Shown here: positions 9,801 to 24,183 of the stretch, one piece after another
Layout of the letters: the number at the start of each line of letters is the position of its first letter
How positions within the stretch are numbered: position 1 is the stretch's first letter
From: Luidia sarsii
Lineage: Eukaryota; Echinodermata; Asteroidea; Paxillosida; Luidiidae
Length of the DNA: 64,000 nt
Direction of reading: 5' to 3'
Assembly (NCBI GenBank): GCA_949987565.1
Contig: OX465118.1
Coordinates: 3,128,538-3,192,537 of the forward strand
Program-made: the position numbers and the translations under genes
Notes under the pieces: generated by a model
What the model saw: the letters and a program-made list of their open reading frames with translations, nothing else
Told to the model about the DNA's origin: nothing
The model's database searches: none

Positions 9801-12800
9801 GGCTTAAAATATGCCGCTATTTGAATTTGCTGTGGAAGAATAGGGATGCTTCCCAAAATCCTCGTCGATGAAAATCGGCTTGGAGAGCATCACACGAGTT
9901 ACTGCACTTTGCTCACAATCGTCTCGAACGACACCTTCCAGAGAAATATCGCCCAAACCCCGTCTCTTTAGCCGTTGTTTTGAAATTAATCCGCCCAATG
10001 ATAGTTTACAAAAATACAATACCTCTGACCCTCTATCGCCAACTTCCATCTCTCTCTTTTTAGCATCAATACGTCACCAACAATATTTGATCTGATTATC
10101 AAATCAAATTTAAACAATTAACTGTGCGACCGATAATCATCCATCAATAACGCGAACTACTTTGCGTGTATGTGTGACGGATGGCACCCAAGCAAGTTGG
10201 CGGAAGCATGACCGTTAGTTGGGGATAGCGCCCCCAATACACAGCCTATCAAAGAAACCAAAATAGTTCGTTTTGATATAACAGCGTACGTCAGTGAAAG
10301 AATACATTTCACTTTTGATCAGTCCTCTACACAAGTACATTTTCAAGGGATAATTTCCACCGAATTTGCGACACTCCCGGATTGAAAACAAAATGATTCT
10401 ACGTTAATTCACTTGATTTTTATAGTCGTTCTTGTTGGTGTTTTTGAGGGTTTGTTGCTTGTTTCTTTGGGCTTCGGTAGTCTGCCATATTTTTATACAA
10501 CTTTGTTTCAATGAGGGGTCTTTGGAGGGTAATCAACCGATACATTGTAGAATAAGTGAAGCTTAAGCCAACCTGGGGGTTCCGTGATGGCAACTTGCAA
10601 ATACAGAATGTTGAGTTTCCTGCTTGAACGGCTTTTTTTTTAATCGGGGCCTTTGGACTCTAAATAACTGATACATTGTAGAATAAGTGAAGCTTGGGAC
10701 CACCCGAGTGTTCAGTGTTTGATTTCGGGTGTAATTTGGTACATATTGGGGCTTGAAATATGGCGCTATTTGAATTTGCTGTGGAAGAATTGGGATGCTT
10801 CCCGAAATCCTCGTCGATGAAAATCGGCTTGGAGAGCAACACACGAGTTACTGCACTTTGCTCACAATCGTCTCGAACGACACCTTCCAGAGAAATATCG
10901 CCCGACCCGTCACTTTAGCCGTTGTTTTGAAATTAATCCGCAAAATGATAGTTTAAAAAATACATATACCTCTGACCCTCTATCGCCAACTTCCATCTCT
11001 CTCTTTTCAGCATCAATACGTCACCAACAATATTTGATCTGATTATCAAATCAAATTTACACAATTCACTGTGCGACCGATAATTATCCATCAATAACGC
11101 GAACTACTTTGCGTGTATGTGTGACGGATGGCACCCAAGCAAGTTGGCGGAAGCATGACCGTTAGTTGGGGATAGCGCCCCCAATACACAGCCTATCAAA
11201 GAAACCAAAATAGTTCGTTTTGATATAACAGCGTACGTCAGTGAAAGAATACATTTCACTTTTGATCAGTCCTCTACACAAGTACATTTTCAAGGGATAA
11301 TTTCCACTGAAATTGCGACACTCTCGGATTGAAAACAAAATGATTCTACGTTAATTCACTTGATTTTTATAGTCGTTCTTGTTGGTGTTTTTGAGGGGTT
11401 GTTGCTTGTTTCTTTGGGCTTCGGTAGTCTGCCATATTTGTATACAACTTTGTTTCAAAGAGGGGTCTTTGGAGGGTAATTAACCGATACATTGTAGAAT
11501 AAGTGAAGCTTAGGCCAACCTGGGGGTTCCGTGATGGCAACTTGCAAATACAGAATGTTGAGTTTCCTGCTTGAACGGCTTTTTTTTTAATCGGGGCCTT
11601 TGGACTCTAAATAACTGATACATTGTAGAATAAGTGAAGCTTGGGACCACCCGAGTGTTCAGTGTTTGATTTCGGGTGTAATTTGGTACATATTGGGGCT
11701 TGAAATATGGCGCTATTTGAATTTGCTGTGGAAGAATTGGGATGCTTCCCGAAATCCTCGTCGATGAAAATCGGCTTGGAGAGCAACACACGAGTTACTG
11801 CACTTTGCTCACAATCGTCTCGAACGACACCTTCCAGAGAAATATCGCCCGACCCGTCACTTTAGCCGTTGTTTTGAAATTAATCCGCCCAATGATAGTT
11901 TAAAAAATACATATACCTCTGACCCTCTATCGCCAACTTCCATCTCTCTCTTTTCAGCATCAATACGTCACCAACAATATTTGATCTGATTATCAAATCA
12001 AATTTACACAATTCACTGTGCGACCGATAATTATCCATCAATAACGCGAACTACTTTGCGTGTGTGTGTGACGGATGGCACCCAAGCAAGTTGGCGGAAG
12101 CATGACCGTTAGTTCGGAATAGCGCCCCCAATACACAGCCTATCAAAGAAACCAGAATACTTCGTTTTGATATAGCAGCGTACGTCAGTGAAAGAATACA
12201 TTTCACTTTTGATCAGTCCTCTACACAAGTACATTTTCAAGGGATAATTTCCACCGAATTTGCGACACTCCCGGATTGAAAACAAAATGATTCTACGTTA
12301 ATTCACTTGATTTTTATAGTCGTTCTTGTTGGTGTTTTTGAGGGTTTGTTGCTTGTTTCTTTGGGCTTCGGTAGTCTGCCATATTTTTTATACAACTTTG
12401 TTTCAATGAGGGGTCTTTGGAGGGTAATTAACCGATACATTGTAGAATAAGTGAAGCTTAAGCCAACCTGGGGGTTCCGTGATGGCAACTTGCAAATACA
12501 GAATGTTGAGTTTCCTGCTTGAACGGCTTTTTTTTAATCGGGGCCTTTGGACTCTAAATAACTGATACATTGTAGAATAAGTGAAGCTTGGGACCACCCG
12601 AGTGTTCAGTGTTTGATTTCGGGTGTAATTTGGTACATATTGGGGCTTAAAATATGCCGCTATTTGAATTTGCTGTGGAAGAATAGGGATGCTTCCCAAA
12701 ATCCTCGTCGATGAAAATCGGCTTGGAGAGCATCACACGAGTTACTGCACTTTGCTCACAATCGTCTCGAACGACACCTTCCAGAGAAATATCGCCCAAA

Positions 12801-15800
12801 CCCCGTCTCTTTAGCCGTTGTTTTGAAATTAATCCGCCCAATGATAGTTTACAAAAATACAATACCTCTGACCCTCTATCGCCAACTTCCATCTCTCTCT
12901 TTTTAGCATCAATACGTCACCAACAATATTTGATCTGATTATCAAATCAAATTTAAACAATTAACTGTGCGACCGATAATCATCCATCAATAACGCGAAC
13001 TACTTTGCGTGTATGTGTGACGGATGGCACCCAAGCAAGTTGGCGGAAGCATGACCGTTAGTTGGGGATAGCGCCCCCAATACACAGCCTATCAAAGAAA
13101 CCAAAATAGTTCGTTTTGATATAACAGCGTACGTCAGTGAAAGAATACATTTCACTTTTGATCAGTCCTCTACACAAGTACATTTTCAAGGGATAATTTC
13201 CACCGAATTTGCGACACTCCCGGATTGAAAACAAAATGATTCTACGTTAATTCACTTGATTTTTATAGTCGTTCTTGTTGGTGTTTTTGAGGGTTTGTTG
13301 CTTGTTTCTTTGGGCTTCGGTAGTCTGCCATATTTTTATACAACTTTGTTTCAATGAGGGGTCTTTGGAGGGTAATCAACCGATACATTGTAGAATAAGT
13401 GAAGCTTAAGCCAACCTGGGGGTTCCGTGATGGCAACTTGCAAATACAGAATGTTGAGTTTCCTGCTTGAACGGCTTTTTTTTAATCGGGGCCTTTGGAC
13501 TCTAAATAACTGATACATTGTAGAATAAGTGAAGCTTGGGACCACCCGAGTGTTCAGTGTTTGATTTCGGGTGTAATTTGGTACATATTGGGGCTTGAAA
13601 TATGGCGCTATTTGAATTTGCTGTGGAAGAATTGGGATGCTTCCCGAAATCCTCGTCGATGAAAATCGGCTTGGAGAGCAACACACGAGTTACTGCACTT
13701 TGCTCACAATCGTCTCGAACGACACCTTCCAGAGAAATATCGCCCGACCCGTCACTTTAGCCGTTGTTTTGAAATTAATCCGCAAAATGATAGTTTAAAA
13801 AATACATATACCTCTGACCCTCTATCGCCAACTTCCATCTCTCTCTTTTCAGCATCAATACGTCACCAACAATATTTGATCTGATTATCAAATCAAATTT
13901 ACACAATTCACTGTGCGACCGATAATTATCCATCAATAACGCGAACTACTTTGCGTGTATGTGTGACGGATGGCACCCAAGCAAGTTGGCGGAAGCATGA
14001 CCGTTAGTTGGGGATAGCGCCCCCAATACACAGCCTATCAAAGAAACCAAAATAGTTCGTTTTGATATAACAGCGTACGTCAGTGAAAGAATACATTTCA
14101 CTTTTGATCAGTCCTCTACACAAGTACATTTTCAAGGGATAATTTCCACCGAATTTGCGACACTCCCGGATTGAAAACAAAATGATTCTACGTTAATTCA
14201 CTTGATTTTTATAGTCGTTCTTGTTGGTGTTTTTGAGGGTTTGTTGCTTGTTTCTTTGGGCTTCGGTAGTCTGCCATATTTTTATACAACTTTGTTTCAA
14301 TGAGGGGTCTTTGGAGGGTAATCAACCGATACATTGTAGAATAAGTGAAGCTTAAGCCAACCTGGGGGTTCCGTGATGGCAACTTGCAAATACAGAATGT
14401 TGAGTTTCCTGCTTGAACGGCTTTTTTTTTAATCGGGGCCTTTGGACTCTAAATAACTGATACATTGTAGAATAAGTGAAGCTTGGGACCACCCGAGTGT
14501 TCAGTGTTTGATTTCGGGTGTAATTTGGTACATATTGGGGCTTGAAATATGGCGCTATTTGAATTTGCTGTGGAAGAATTGGGATGCTTCCCGAAATCCT
14601 CTTCGATGAAAATCGGCTTGGAGAGCAACACACGAGTTACTGCACTTTGCTCACAATCGTCTCGAACGACACCTTCCAGAGAAATATCGCCCAAACCCCG
14701 TCTCTTTAGCCGTTGTTTTGAAATTAATCCGCCCAATGATAGTTTAAAAAAATACAATACCTCTGACCCTCTATCGCCAACTTCCATCCCTCTCTTTTTA
14801 GCATCAATACGTCACCAACAATATTTGATCTGATTATCAAATCAAATTTAAACAATTCACTGTGCGACCGATAATCATCCATCAATAACGCGAACTACTT
14901 TGCGTGTGTGTGTGACGGATGGCACCCAAGCAAACTGGCGGAAGCATGACCGTTAGTTCGGAATAGCGCCCCCAATACACAGCCTATCAAAGAAACCAGA
15001 ATACTTCGTTTTGATATAACAGCGTACGTCAGTGAAAGAATACATTTCACTTTTGATCAGTCCTCTACACAAGTACATTTTCAAGGGATAATTTCCACTG
15101 AAATTGCGACACTCTCGGATTGAAAACAAAATGATTCTACGTTAATTCACTTGATTTTTATAGTCGTTCTTGTTGGTGTTTTTGAGGGGTTGTTGCTTGT
15201 TTCTTTGGGCTTCGGTAGTCTGCCATATTTGTATACAACTTTGTTTCAAAGAGGGGTCTTTGGAGGGTAATTAACCGATACATTGTAGAATAAGTGAAGC
15301 TTAAGCCAACCTGGGGGTTCCGTGATGGCAACTTGCAAATACAGAATGTTGAGTTTCCTGCTTGAACGGCTTTTTTTTTAATCGGGGCCTTTGGACTCTA
15401 AATAACTGATACATTGTAGAATAAGTGAAGCTTGGGACCACCCGAGTGTTCAGTGTTTGATTTCGGGTGTAATTTGGTACATATTGGGGCTTGAAATATG
15501 GCGCTATTTGAATTTGCTGTGGAAGAATTGGGATGCTTCCCGAAATCCTCGTCGATGAAAATCGGCTTGGAGAGCAACACACGAGTTACTGCACTTTGCT
15601 CACAATCGTCTCGAACGACACCTTCCAGAGAAATATCGCCCGACCCGTCACTTTAGCCGTTGTTTTGAAATTAATCCGCCCAATGATAGTTTAAAAAATA
15701 CATATACCTCTGACCCTCTATCGCCAACTTCCATCTCTCTCTTTTCAGCATCAATACGTCACCAACAATATTTGATCTGATTATCAAATCAAATTTACAC

Positions 15801-16266
15801 AATTCACTGTGCGACCGATAATTATCCATCAATAACGCGAACTACTTTGCGTGTGTGTGTGACGGATGGCACCCAAGCAAACTGGCGGAAGCATGACCGT
15901 TAGTTCGGAATAGCGCCCCCAATACACAGCCTATCAAAGAAACCAGAATACTTCGTTTTGATATAACAGCGTACGTCAGTGAAAGAATACATTTCACTTT
16001 TGATCAGTCCTCTACACAAGTACATTTTCAAGGGATAATTTCCACTGAAATTGCGACACTCCGGGATTGAAAACAAAATGATTCTACGTTAATTCACTTG
16101 ATTTTTATATTCGTTCTTGTTGGTGTTTTTGAGGGGTTGTTGCTTGTTTCTTTGGGCTTCGGTAGTCTGCCATATTTTTATACAACTTTGTTTCAATGAG
16201 GTGTCTTTGGAGGGTAATTAACCGATACATTGTAGAATAAGTGAAGCTTAAGACAACATGGGGGTT
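6875..16266 (+). repeat. Left-domain monomers (subfamily 1)
   Basis: Ten monomers defined by an unbroken T run (GGC followed by 8-10 T before AATCGGGG) and by GCCAACCTGGGGG. Many have TGTGTATGTGTGAC. Local duplication is visible: the stretch about 9.5-11.5 kb recurs at 12.3-14.4 kb (offset 2842-2843, three monomers). The copy at 11607 also matches that at 7815 (both with TAGGCCAACC), and GATATAGCAGCG recurs at about 8383 and 12169. Confidence 0.85.
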
Positions 16267-17378
16267 CACTATTCAATTTGGTATGTCATTGGGACCATAT
16301 CGTCTTTAAATATTGCCCTATTTGGCTGTAGAAGTGGAGGGGTCCATCCCATAATCCTTGCAGAAATTCGGCATGGACGGCTACACATTTTGGGGGTGTT
16401 TATTTTCTGAGTTTTATTAGCAAAACGTCTAATCCGCTAAGGGCACTAAAATTTAAAAAAAACTGAGAGATGAAGGTCCCAACTAAGATTTTCAGTATTG
16501 CTACAAGAACTGAGAGACTTTTTGGTGTGGGATATTTGTCCTTTGAAGTGAGTGTTTTTGTGCCGTGTTCAATAGGAGCTCGCTTTAGTGTTCTGCACCC
16601 CTCAACGACAATAACGTCCACAAGCCCGCCGACAACAGCAGAGACCTTTATAATCTAGTTTGCGCACTAAAGCGTCAGACGTCACGAAATGGTACACAAT
16701 CCAGAGTGGTCTCTTGTGAGAACGCTCGGCTACCAACCTGTAAGTCCAAGTTCGATTCCCGGGGGCACCTTTTTCAATTCAGTTTGTTTTTCCTCTCCGC
16801 GATCCCGCAATTTAGGGTGTTTAAAAAACTCCAGCAACCACCATGGTTGCATGTGGCGCATCCAGATGCGTCGCTGTCATGCTGGGACTGTCCTCATGAT
16901 CCAGGTTTGCGTCTTCGTACAGGAACACAATGCTTTTTTGTCGACTCGGCTGCCAAGGTCTATGGGTCGCTGTGTTTCCTCCCTCACATGGCGCATGGGT
17001 CTAATGCCTATACGGATGAGGGTCGGGAAGGACGTGCGGTGGACCGATCACGAAGCCAGAAGAGCTCTATAATAGACCCGTGCACACGGGACGACCCTGG
17101 AGGTGCTGGGAGGTCTGAATGCTTGGTCTGACACCACGTAACATTTTCTCTCCCAAGTTTTTGATTTTTGATTTATTAATTCTTACTACGATATTAGAAA
17201 AGAAAAACAAATTTTCTTTTCTATCGTATTTCATTGCATGCCCTCCCACTTGTTCCCATCAAAGTACAGTGTCTACATTTGCACAAAATATTTTACATCT
17301 TTCACAAGCCTAATAGCCTACTTTTGTAAATTTTCGGAGACTTCAGATTCACTCAAACTGGTGATGTTTCAGGTGTTA
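16267..17378 (+). repeat. Long-form segment, copy 1
   Basis: 1112 bp lying between GGGGGTT and CCGT of an otherwise ordinary monomer. It is the most diverged of four such segments; its right junction differs (CCGTAATCCTTGTGGGC instead of CCGTGATGGCAAC). The first ~120 bp resemble the monomer's own sequence after its 26 bp motif. It contains a tRNA-like module at 16701-16769. No terminal inverted repeats or target-site duplication are seen. Short open frames in it are not conserved as proteins. Confidence 0.8.
16701..16769 (+). other. tRNA-like module in long form, copy 1
   Basis: GTTCGATTC at 16750-16758 is a perfect Pol III B box. GCTCGGCTACCAACCTG upstream resembles an anticodon arm, GGGGGCACC resembles a 3' acceptor strand, and T5 follows directly. 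The 5' acceptor half and a good A box are missing, so it is a tRNA-derived (SINE-head-like) sequence, not a functional tRNA. Confidence 0.5.
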
Positions 17379-20300
17379 CCGTAATCCTTGTGGGCATTTT
17401 GCTAATACAGAATGTTGAGTTTCCTGCTTGAAAGCCTTTTCTTTAATCAGGGGCCTTTGGACTCTAAATAACTGATACATTGTAGAATAAGTGAAGCTTG
17501 GGACCACCCGAGTGTTCAGTGTTTGATTTCGCGTGAAATTTGGTACATATTCGGGCTTGATATATGGCGCTATTTGAATTTGCTGTGGAAGAATAGGGAT
17601 GCTTCCCAAAATCCTCGTCGATGAAAATCGGCTTGGAGAGCAACACACGTGTTACTGCACTTTGCTCACAGTCGTCTCGACCGACTCCTTCCAGAGAAAT
17701 ATCGCCCAACCCGGCACTTTAGCCGTTGTTTTGAAATTAATCCGCCCAATGATAGTTTAAAAAATACATATACCTCTGACCCTCTATCGCCAACTTCCAT
17801 CTCTCTCTTTTCAGCATCAATACGTCACCAACAATTTTTTATCTGATTATCAAATCAAAATTTAGACAATTCACTGTGCGACCGATAATTATCCATCAAT
17901 AACGCGAACTACTTTGCGTGTGTGTGTGACGGATGGCACCCAAGCATGTTGGCGGAAGCATGACCGTTAGTTCGGAATAGCGCCCCCAATACACAGCCTA
18001 TCAAAGAAACCAGAATACTTCGTTTTGATATAACAGCGTACGTCAGTGAAAGAATACATTTCACTTTTGATCAGTCCTCTACACAAGTACATTTTCAAGG
18101 GATAATTTCCACTGAAATTGCGACACTCCCGGATTGAAAACAAAATGATTCTACGTTAATTCAGTTGATTTTTATAGTCGTTCTTGTTGGTGTTTTTGAG
18201 GGGTTGTTGCTTGTTTCTTTGGGCTTCGGTAGTCTGCCATATTTTTATACAACTTTGTTTCAATGAGGGGTCTTTGGAGGGTAATTAACCGATACATTGT
18301 AGAATAAGTGAAGCTTAAGACAACCTGGGGGTTCCGTGATGGCAACTTGCAAATACAGAATGTTGAGTTTCCTGCTTGAACGGCTTTTCTTTAATCGGGG
18401 CCTTTGGACTCTAAATAACTGATACATTGTAGAATAAGTGAAGCTTGGGACCACCCGAGTGTTCAGTGTTTGATTTCGGGTGTAATTTGGTACATATTGG
18501 GGCTTGAAATATGGCGCTATTTGAATTTGCTGTGGAAGAATAGGGATGCTTCCCAAAATCCTCGTCGATGAAAATCGGCTTGGAGAGCAAAACGCGAGTT
18601 ACTGCACTTTGCTCACAATCGTCTCGAACGACACCTTCCAGAGAAATATCGCCCAACCCGTAACTTTAGCCGTTGTTTTGAAATTAATCCGCCCAACGAT
18701 AGTTTTAAAAAATACAATACCTCTGACCCTCTATCGCCAACTTCCATCTCTCTCTTTTCAGCATCAATACGTCACCAACAATTTTTGATCTGATTATCAA
18801 ATCAAAATTTAGACAATTCACTATGCGACCGATAATTATCCATCAATAACGCGAACTACTTTGCGTGTGTGTGTGACGGATGGCACCCAAGCAAATTGGC
18901 GGAAGCATGACCGTTAGTTCGGAATAGCGCCCCCAATACACAGCCTATCAAAGAAACCAGAATACTTCGTTTTGATATAACAGCGTACGTCAGTGAAAGA
19001 ATACATTTCACTTTTGATCAGTCCTCTACACAAGTACATTTTCAAGGGATAATTTCCACTGAAATTGCGACACTCCCGGATTGAAAAGAAAATGATTCTA
19101 CGTTAATTCACTTGATTTTTATAGTCGTTCTTGTTGCTGTTTTTGAGGGGTTGTTGCTTGTTTCTTTGGGCTTCGGTAGTCTGCCATATTTTTATACAAC
19201 TTTGTTTCAATGAGGGGTCTTTGGAGGGTAATTAACCGATACATTGTAGAATAAGTGAAGCTTAAGACAACCTGGGGGTTCCGTGATGGCAACTTGCAAA
19301 TACAGAATGTTGAGTTTCCTGCTTGAACGGCTTTTCTTTAATCGGGGCCTTTGGACTCTAAATAACTGATACATTGTAGAATAAGTGAATCTTGGGACCA
19401 CCCGAGTGTTCAGTGTCTGATTTCGGGTGTAATTTGGTACTTATTGGGGCTTGAAATATGGCGCTATTTGAATTTGCTGTGGAAGAATAGGGATGCTTCC
19501 CAAAATCCTCGTCGATGAAAATCGGCTTGCAGAGCAACACACGAGTTACTGCACTTTGCTCACAATCGTCTCGAACAACACCTTCCAGAGAAATATCGCC
19601 CAACCCGTCACTTTAGCCGTTGTTTTGAAATTAATCCGCCCAATGATAGTTTAAAAAAATACAATACCTCTGACCCTCTATCGCCAACTTCCATCTCTCT
19701 CTTTTCAGCATCAATACGTCACCAACAATATTTGATCCGATTATAAAATCAAATTTACACAATTCACTGTGCGACCGATAATTATCCATCAATAACGCGA
19801 ACTACTTTGCGTGTGGGTGTGACGGATGGCACCCAAGCAAGTTGGCGGAAGCATGACCGTTAGTTCGGAATAGCGCCCCCAATACACAGCCTATCAAAGA
19901 AACCAGAATACTTCGTTTTGATATAACAGCGTACGTCAGTGAAAGAATACATTTCACTTTTGATCAGTCCTCTACACAAGTACATTTTCAAGGGATAATT
20001 TCCACTGAAATTGCGACACTCCCGGATTGAAAACAAAATGATTCTACGTTAATTCACTTGATTTTCATAGTCGTTCTTGTTGGTGTTTTTGAGGGGTTGT
20101 TGCTTGTTTCTTTGGGCTTCGGTAGTCTGCCATATTTGTATACAGTTTTGTTTCAATGAGGGGTCTTTGGAGGGTAATTAACCGATACATTGTAGAATAA
20201 GTGAAGCTTAAGACAACCTGGGGGTTCCGTGATGGCAACTTGCAAAAACAGAATGTTGAGTTTCCTGCTTGAACGGCTTTTCTTTAATCGGGGCCTTTGG

Positions 20301-23064
20301 ACTCTAAATAACTGATACATTGTAGAATAAGTGAAGCTTGGGACCACCCGAGTGTTCAGTGTTTGATTTTGGGTGTAATTTGGTACATATTGGGGCTTAA
20401 AATATGGCGCTATTTGAATTTGCTGTGGAAGAATAGGGATGCTTCCCAAAATCCTCGTCGATGAAAATCGGCTTGGAGAGCAACACACGAGTTACTGCAC
20501 TTTGCTCACAATCGTCTCGAACGACACCTTCCAGAGAAATATCGCCCAACCCGTCACTTTAGCCGTTGTTTTGAAATTAATCCGCCCAATGATAGTTTCA
20601 AAAAATACAATACCTCTGACCCTCTATCGCCAACTTCCATCGCTCTCTTTTCAGCATCAATACGTCACCAACAATATTTGATCTGATTATCAAATCAAAT
20701 TTACACAATTCACTGTGCGACCGATAATTATCCATAAATAACGCGAACTACTTTGCGTGTGTGTGTGACGGATGGCACCCAAGCAAGTTGGCGGAAGCAT
20801 GACCGTTAGTTCGGATTAGCGCCCCCAATACACAGACTATCAAAGAAACCAGAATACTTCGTTTTGATATAACAGCGTACGTCAGTGAAAGAATACATTT
20901 CACTTTTGATCAGTCCTCTACACAAGTACATTTTCAAGGGATAATTTCCACTGAAATTGCGACACTCCCGGATTGAAAACAAAATGATTCTACGTTAATT
21001 CAGTTGATTTTCATAGTCGTTCTTGTTGGTGTTTTTAAGGGGTTGTTGCTTGTTTCTTTGGGCTTCGGTAGTCTGCCATATTTTTATACAACTTTGTTTC
21101 AATGAGGGGTCTTTGGAGGGTAATTAACCGATACATTGTAGAATAAGTGAAGCTTAAGACAACCTGGGGGTTCCGTGATGGCAACTTGCAAATACAGAAT
21201 GTTGAGTTTCCTGCTTGAACGGCTTTTCTTTAATCGGGGCCTTTGGACTCTAAATAACTGATACATTGAAGAATAAGTGAAGCTTCGGACCACCCGAGTG
21301 TTCAGTGTTTGATTTCGGGTGTAATTTGGTACATATTGGGGCTTGAAATATGGCGCTATTTGAATTTGCTGTGGAAGAATAGGGATGCTTCCCAAAATCC
21401 TCGTCGATGAAAATCGGCTTGGAGAGCAACACACGAGTTACTGCACTTTGCTCACAATCGTCTCGAACGACACCTTCCAGAGAAATATCGCCCAACCCGT
21501 CACTTTAGCCGTTGTTTTGAAATTAATCCGCCCAATGATAGTTTTAAAAAATACAATACCTCTGACCCTCTATCGCCAACTTCCATCTCTCTCTTTTCAG
21601 CATCAATACGTCACCAACAATATTTGATCTGATTATCAAATCAAATTTACAAAATTCACTGTGCGACCGATAATTATCAATAAATACCGCGAACTACTTT
21701 GCGTGTGTGTGTGACGGATGGCACCCAAGCAAGTTGGCGGAAGCATGACCGTTAGTTCGGAATAGCGCTTCCAATACACAGACAATCAAAGAAACCAGAA
21801 TACTTCGTTTTGATATAACAGCGTACGTCAGTGAAAGAATACATTTCACTTTTGATCAGTCCTCTACACAAGTACATTTTCAAGGGATAATTTCCACTGA
21901 AATTGCGACACTCCCGGATTGAAAACAAAATGATTCTACGTTAATTCAGTTGATTTTTATAGTCGTTCTTGTTGGTGTTTTTAAGGGGTTGTTGCTTGTT
22001 TCTTTGGGCTTCGGTAGTCTGCCATATTTTTATACAACTTTGTTTCAATGACGGGTCTTTGGAGGGTAATTAACCGATACATTGTAGAATAAGTGAAGCT
22101 TAAGACAACCTGGGGGTTCCGTGATGGCAACTTGCAAATACAGAATGTTGAGTTTCCTGCTTGAACGGCTTTTCTTTAATCGGGGCCTTTGGACTCTAAA
22201 TAACTGATACATTGTAGAATAAGTGAAGCTTGGGACCACCCGAGTGTTCAGTGTTTGATTTCGGGTGTAATTTGGTACATATTGGGGCTTGAAATATGGC
22301 GCTATTTGAATTTGCTGTGGAAGAATAGGGATGCTTCCCAAAATCCTCGTCGATGAAAATCGGCTCGGAGAGCAACACACGAGTTACTGCACTTTGCTCA
22401 CAATCGTCTCAAACGACACCTTCCAGAGAAATATCGCCCAACCCGTCACTTTAGCCGTTGTTTTGAAATTAATCCGCCCAACGATAGTTTTAAAAAATAC
22501 AATACCTCTGACCCTCTATCGCCAACTTCCATCTCTCTCTTTTCAGCATCAATACGTCACCAACAATATTTGATCTGATTATCAAATCAAATTTACACAA
22601 TTCACTGTGCGACCGATAATTATCCATAAATAACGCGAACTACTTTGAGTGTGTGTGTGACGGATGGCACCCAAGCAAGTTGGCGGAAGCATGACCGTTA
22701 GTTCGGAATAGCGCCCCCAATACACAGACTATCAAAGAAACCAGAATACTTCGTTTTGATATAACAGCGTACGTCAGTGAAAGAATACATTTCACTTTTG
22801 ATCAGTCCTCTACACAAGTACATTTTCAAGGGATAATTTCCACTGAAATTGCGACACTCCCGGATTGAAAACAAAATGATTCTACGTTAATTCACTTGAT
22901 TTTTATAGTCGTTCTTGTTGCTGTTTTTGAGGGGTTGTTGCTTGTTTCTTTGGGCTTCGGTAGTCTGCCATATTTGTATACAACTTTGTTTCAATGAGGG
23001 GTCTTTGGAGGGTATTTAACCGATACATTGTAGAATAAGTGAAGCTTAAGACAACCTGGGGGTT
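17379..23064 (+). repeat. Monomers between long forms 1 and 2
   Basis: Six monomers of subfamily 2, with GGCTTTTCTTTAATC and AAGACAACCTGGGGG. The first (from 17379) is more diverged, with GCGTGAAATTTGG and CAGTCGTCTCGACCGAC. The copies at 20304, 21250 and 22196 are exactly 946 bp apart. Confidence 0.85.
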
Positions 23065-24183
23065 CACTATTCAATTTGGTATGTCATTGGGACCATATCC
23101 GTCTTCAAATGTTGCCCTATTTGGCTGTAGAAGTGGAGGGGTCCATCCCATAATCCTTGCAGAAATTCGGCATGGACGGCTACACATTTTTGGGGGTGTT
23201 TATTTTCTGAGTTTTATTAGCACTAAAACGTCTAATCCGCTAAGGGCACTAAAATGTAAAAAAAAGTGAGAGATGAAGGTCCCAACTAAGATTTTCATTA
23301 TTGCTACAAGAACTGAGAGACTTTTTGGTGTGGGATAATTGGCCTTTGAAGTGAGTGTTTTTGTGCCGTGTTCAATAGGAGCTCGCTTTAGTGTTCTGCA
23401 CCCCTCAACGACAATAACGTCCACAAGCCCGCCGACAACAGCAGAGACCTTTATAATCTAGTTTGCGCACTAAAGCGTCAGACGTCACGAAATGGTACAC
23501 AATCCAGAGTGGTCTCTTGTGAGAACGCTCGGCTACCAACCTGTGAGTCCAAGTTCGATTCCCGGGGGCACCTTTTTCAATTCAATTTGTTTTTCCTCTC
23601 CGCGATTCCGCAAATTAGGGTGTTTAAAAAACTCCAGCAACCACAATCGTTGCATGTGGCGCATCCAGATGCGTCGCTGTCATGCTGGGACTGTCCTCAT
23701 GATCCAGGTTTGCGTCTTCGTACGGGAACACAATGCTTTTTTGTCGACTCGGCTGCCAAGGTCTATGGGTCGCTGTGTTTCCTCCCTCACATGGCGCATG
23801 GGTCTAAGGCCTATACGGATGAGGGTCGGGAAGGACGTGCGGTGGACCGATCCCGAAGCCAGAAGAGCTCTATAATAGACCCGTGCACACGGGACGACGC
23901 TGGAGGTCCTGGGAGGTCTGAATGCTTGGTCTGACACCACGTAACATTTTCTCTCCCAAGCTTTTGATTTTTGATTTATTAATTTTTACTACGATATTAG
24001 AAAAGTAAAACATATTTTCTTTTCTATCGTATTTCATTGCATGCCCTCCCACTTGTTCCCATCAAAGTACGGTGTCTACATTTGCACAAAATATTTTATA
24101 TCTTTCTCAAGCCTAATAGCCTACTTTTGTAAATTTTCGGAGACTTCAGATTTACTCAAACTGGTGATGTTTCAGGCGTTAAT
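23065..24183 (+). repeat. Long-form segment, copy 2
   Basis: 1119 bp at the same monomer position as copy 1, close to copies 3 and 4. Left junction GGGGGTT|CACTATTCAATTTGG, right junction GGCGTTAAT|CCGTGATGG. The left part (to about 23185) is the diverged monomer-like piece. The middle contains the tRNA-like module, followed by ~350 bp of GC-richer sequence, then an AT-rich tail. Confidence 0.85.
23505..23572 (+). other. tRNA-like module in long form, copy 2
   Basis: B box GTTCGATTC at 23553-23561, acceptor-like GGGGGCACC, then T5 at 23573-23577. Same layout as the other three copies. Confidence 0.5.

Noticed and set aside
16689..17131. Overlapping 127 and 141 residue ORFs in the long-form segments
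   Set aside because: Two frames are open over the same GC-richer stretch, each crossing the tRNA-like module. Copies differ by frameshifts, and there is no known domain.
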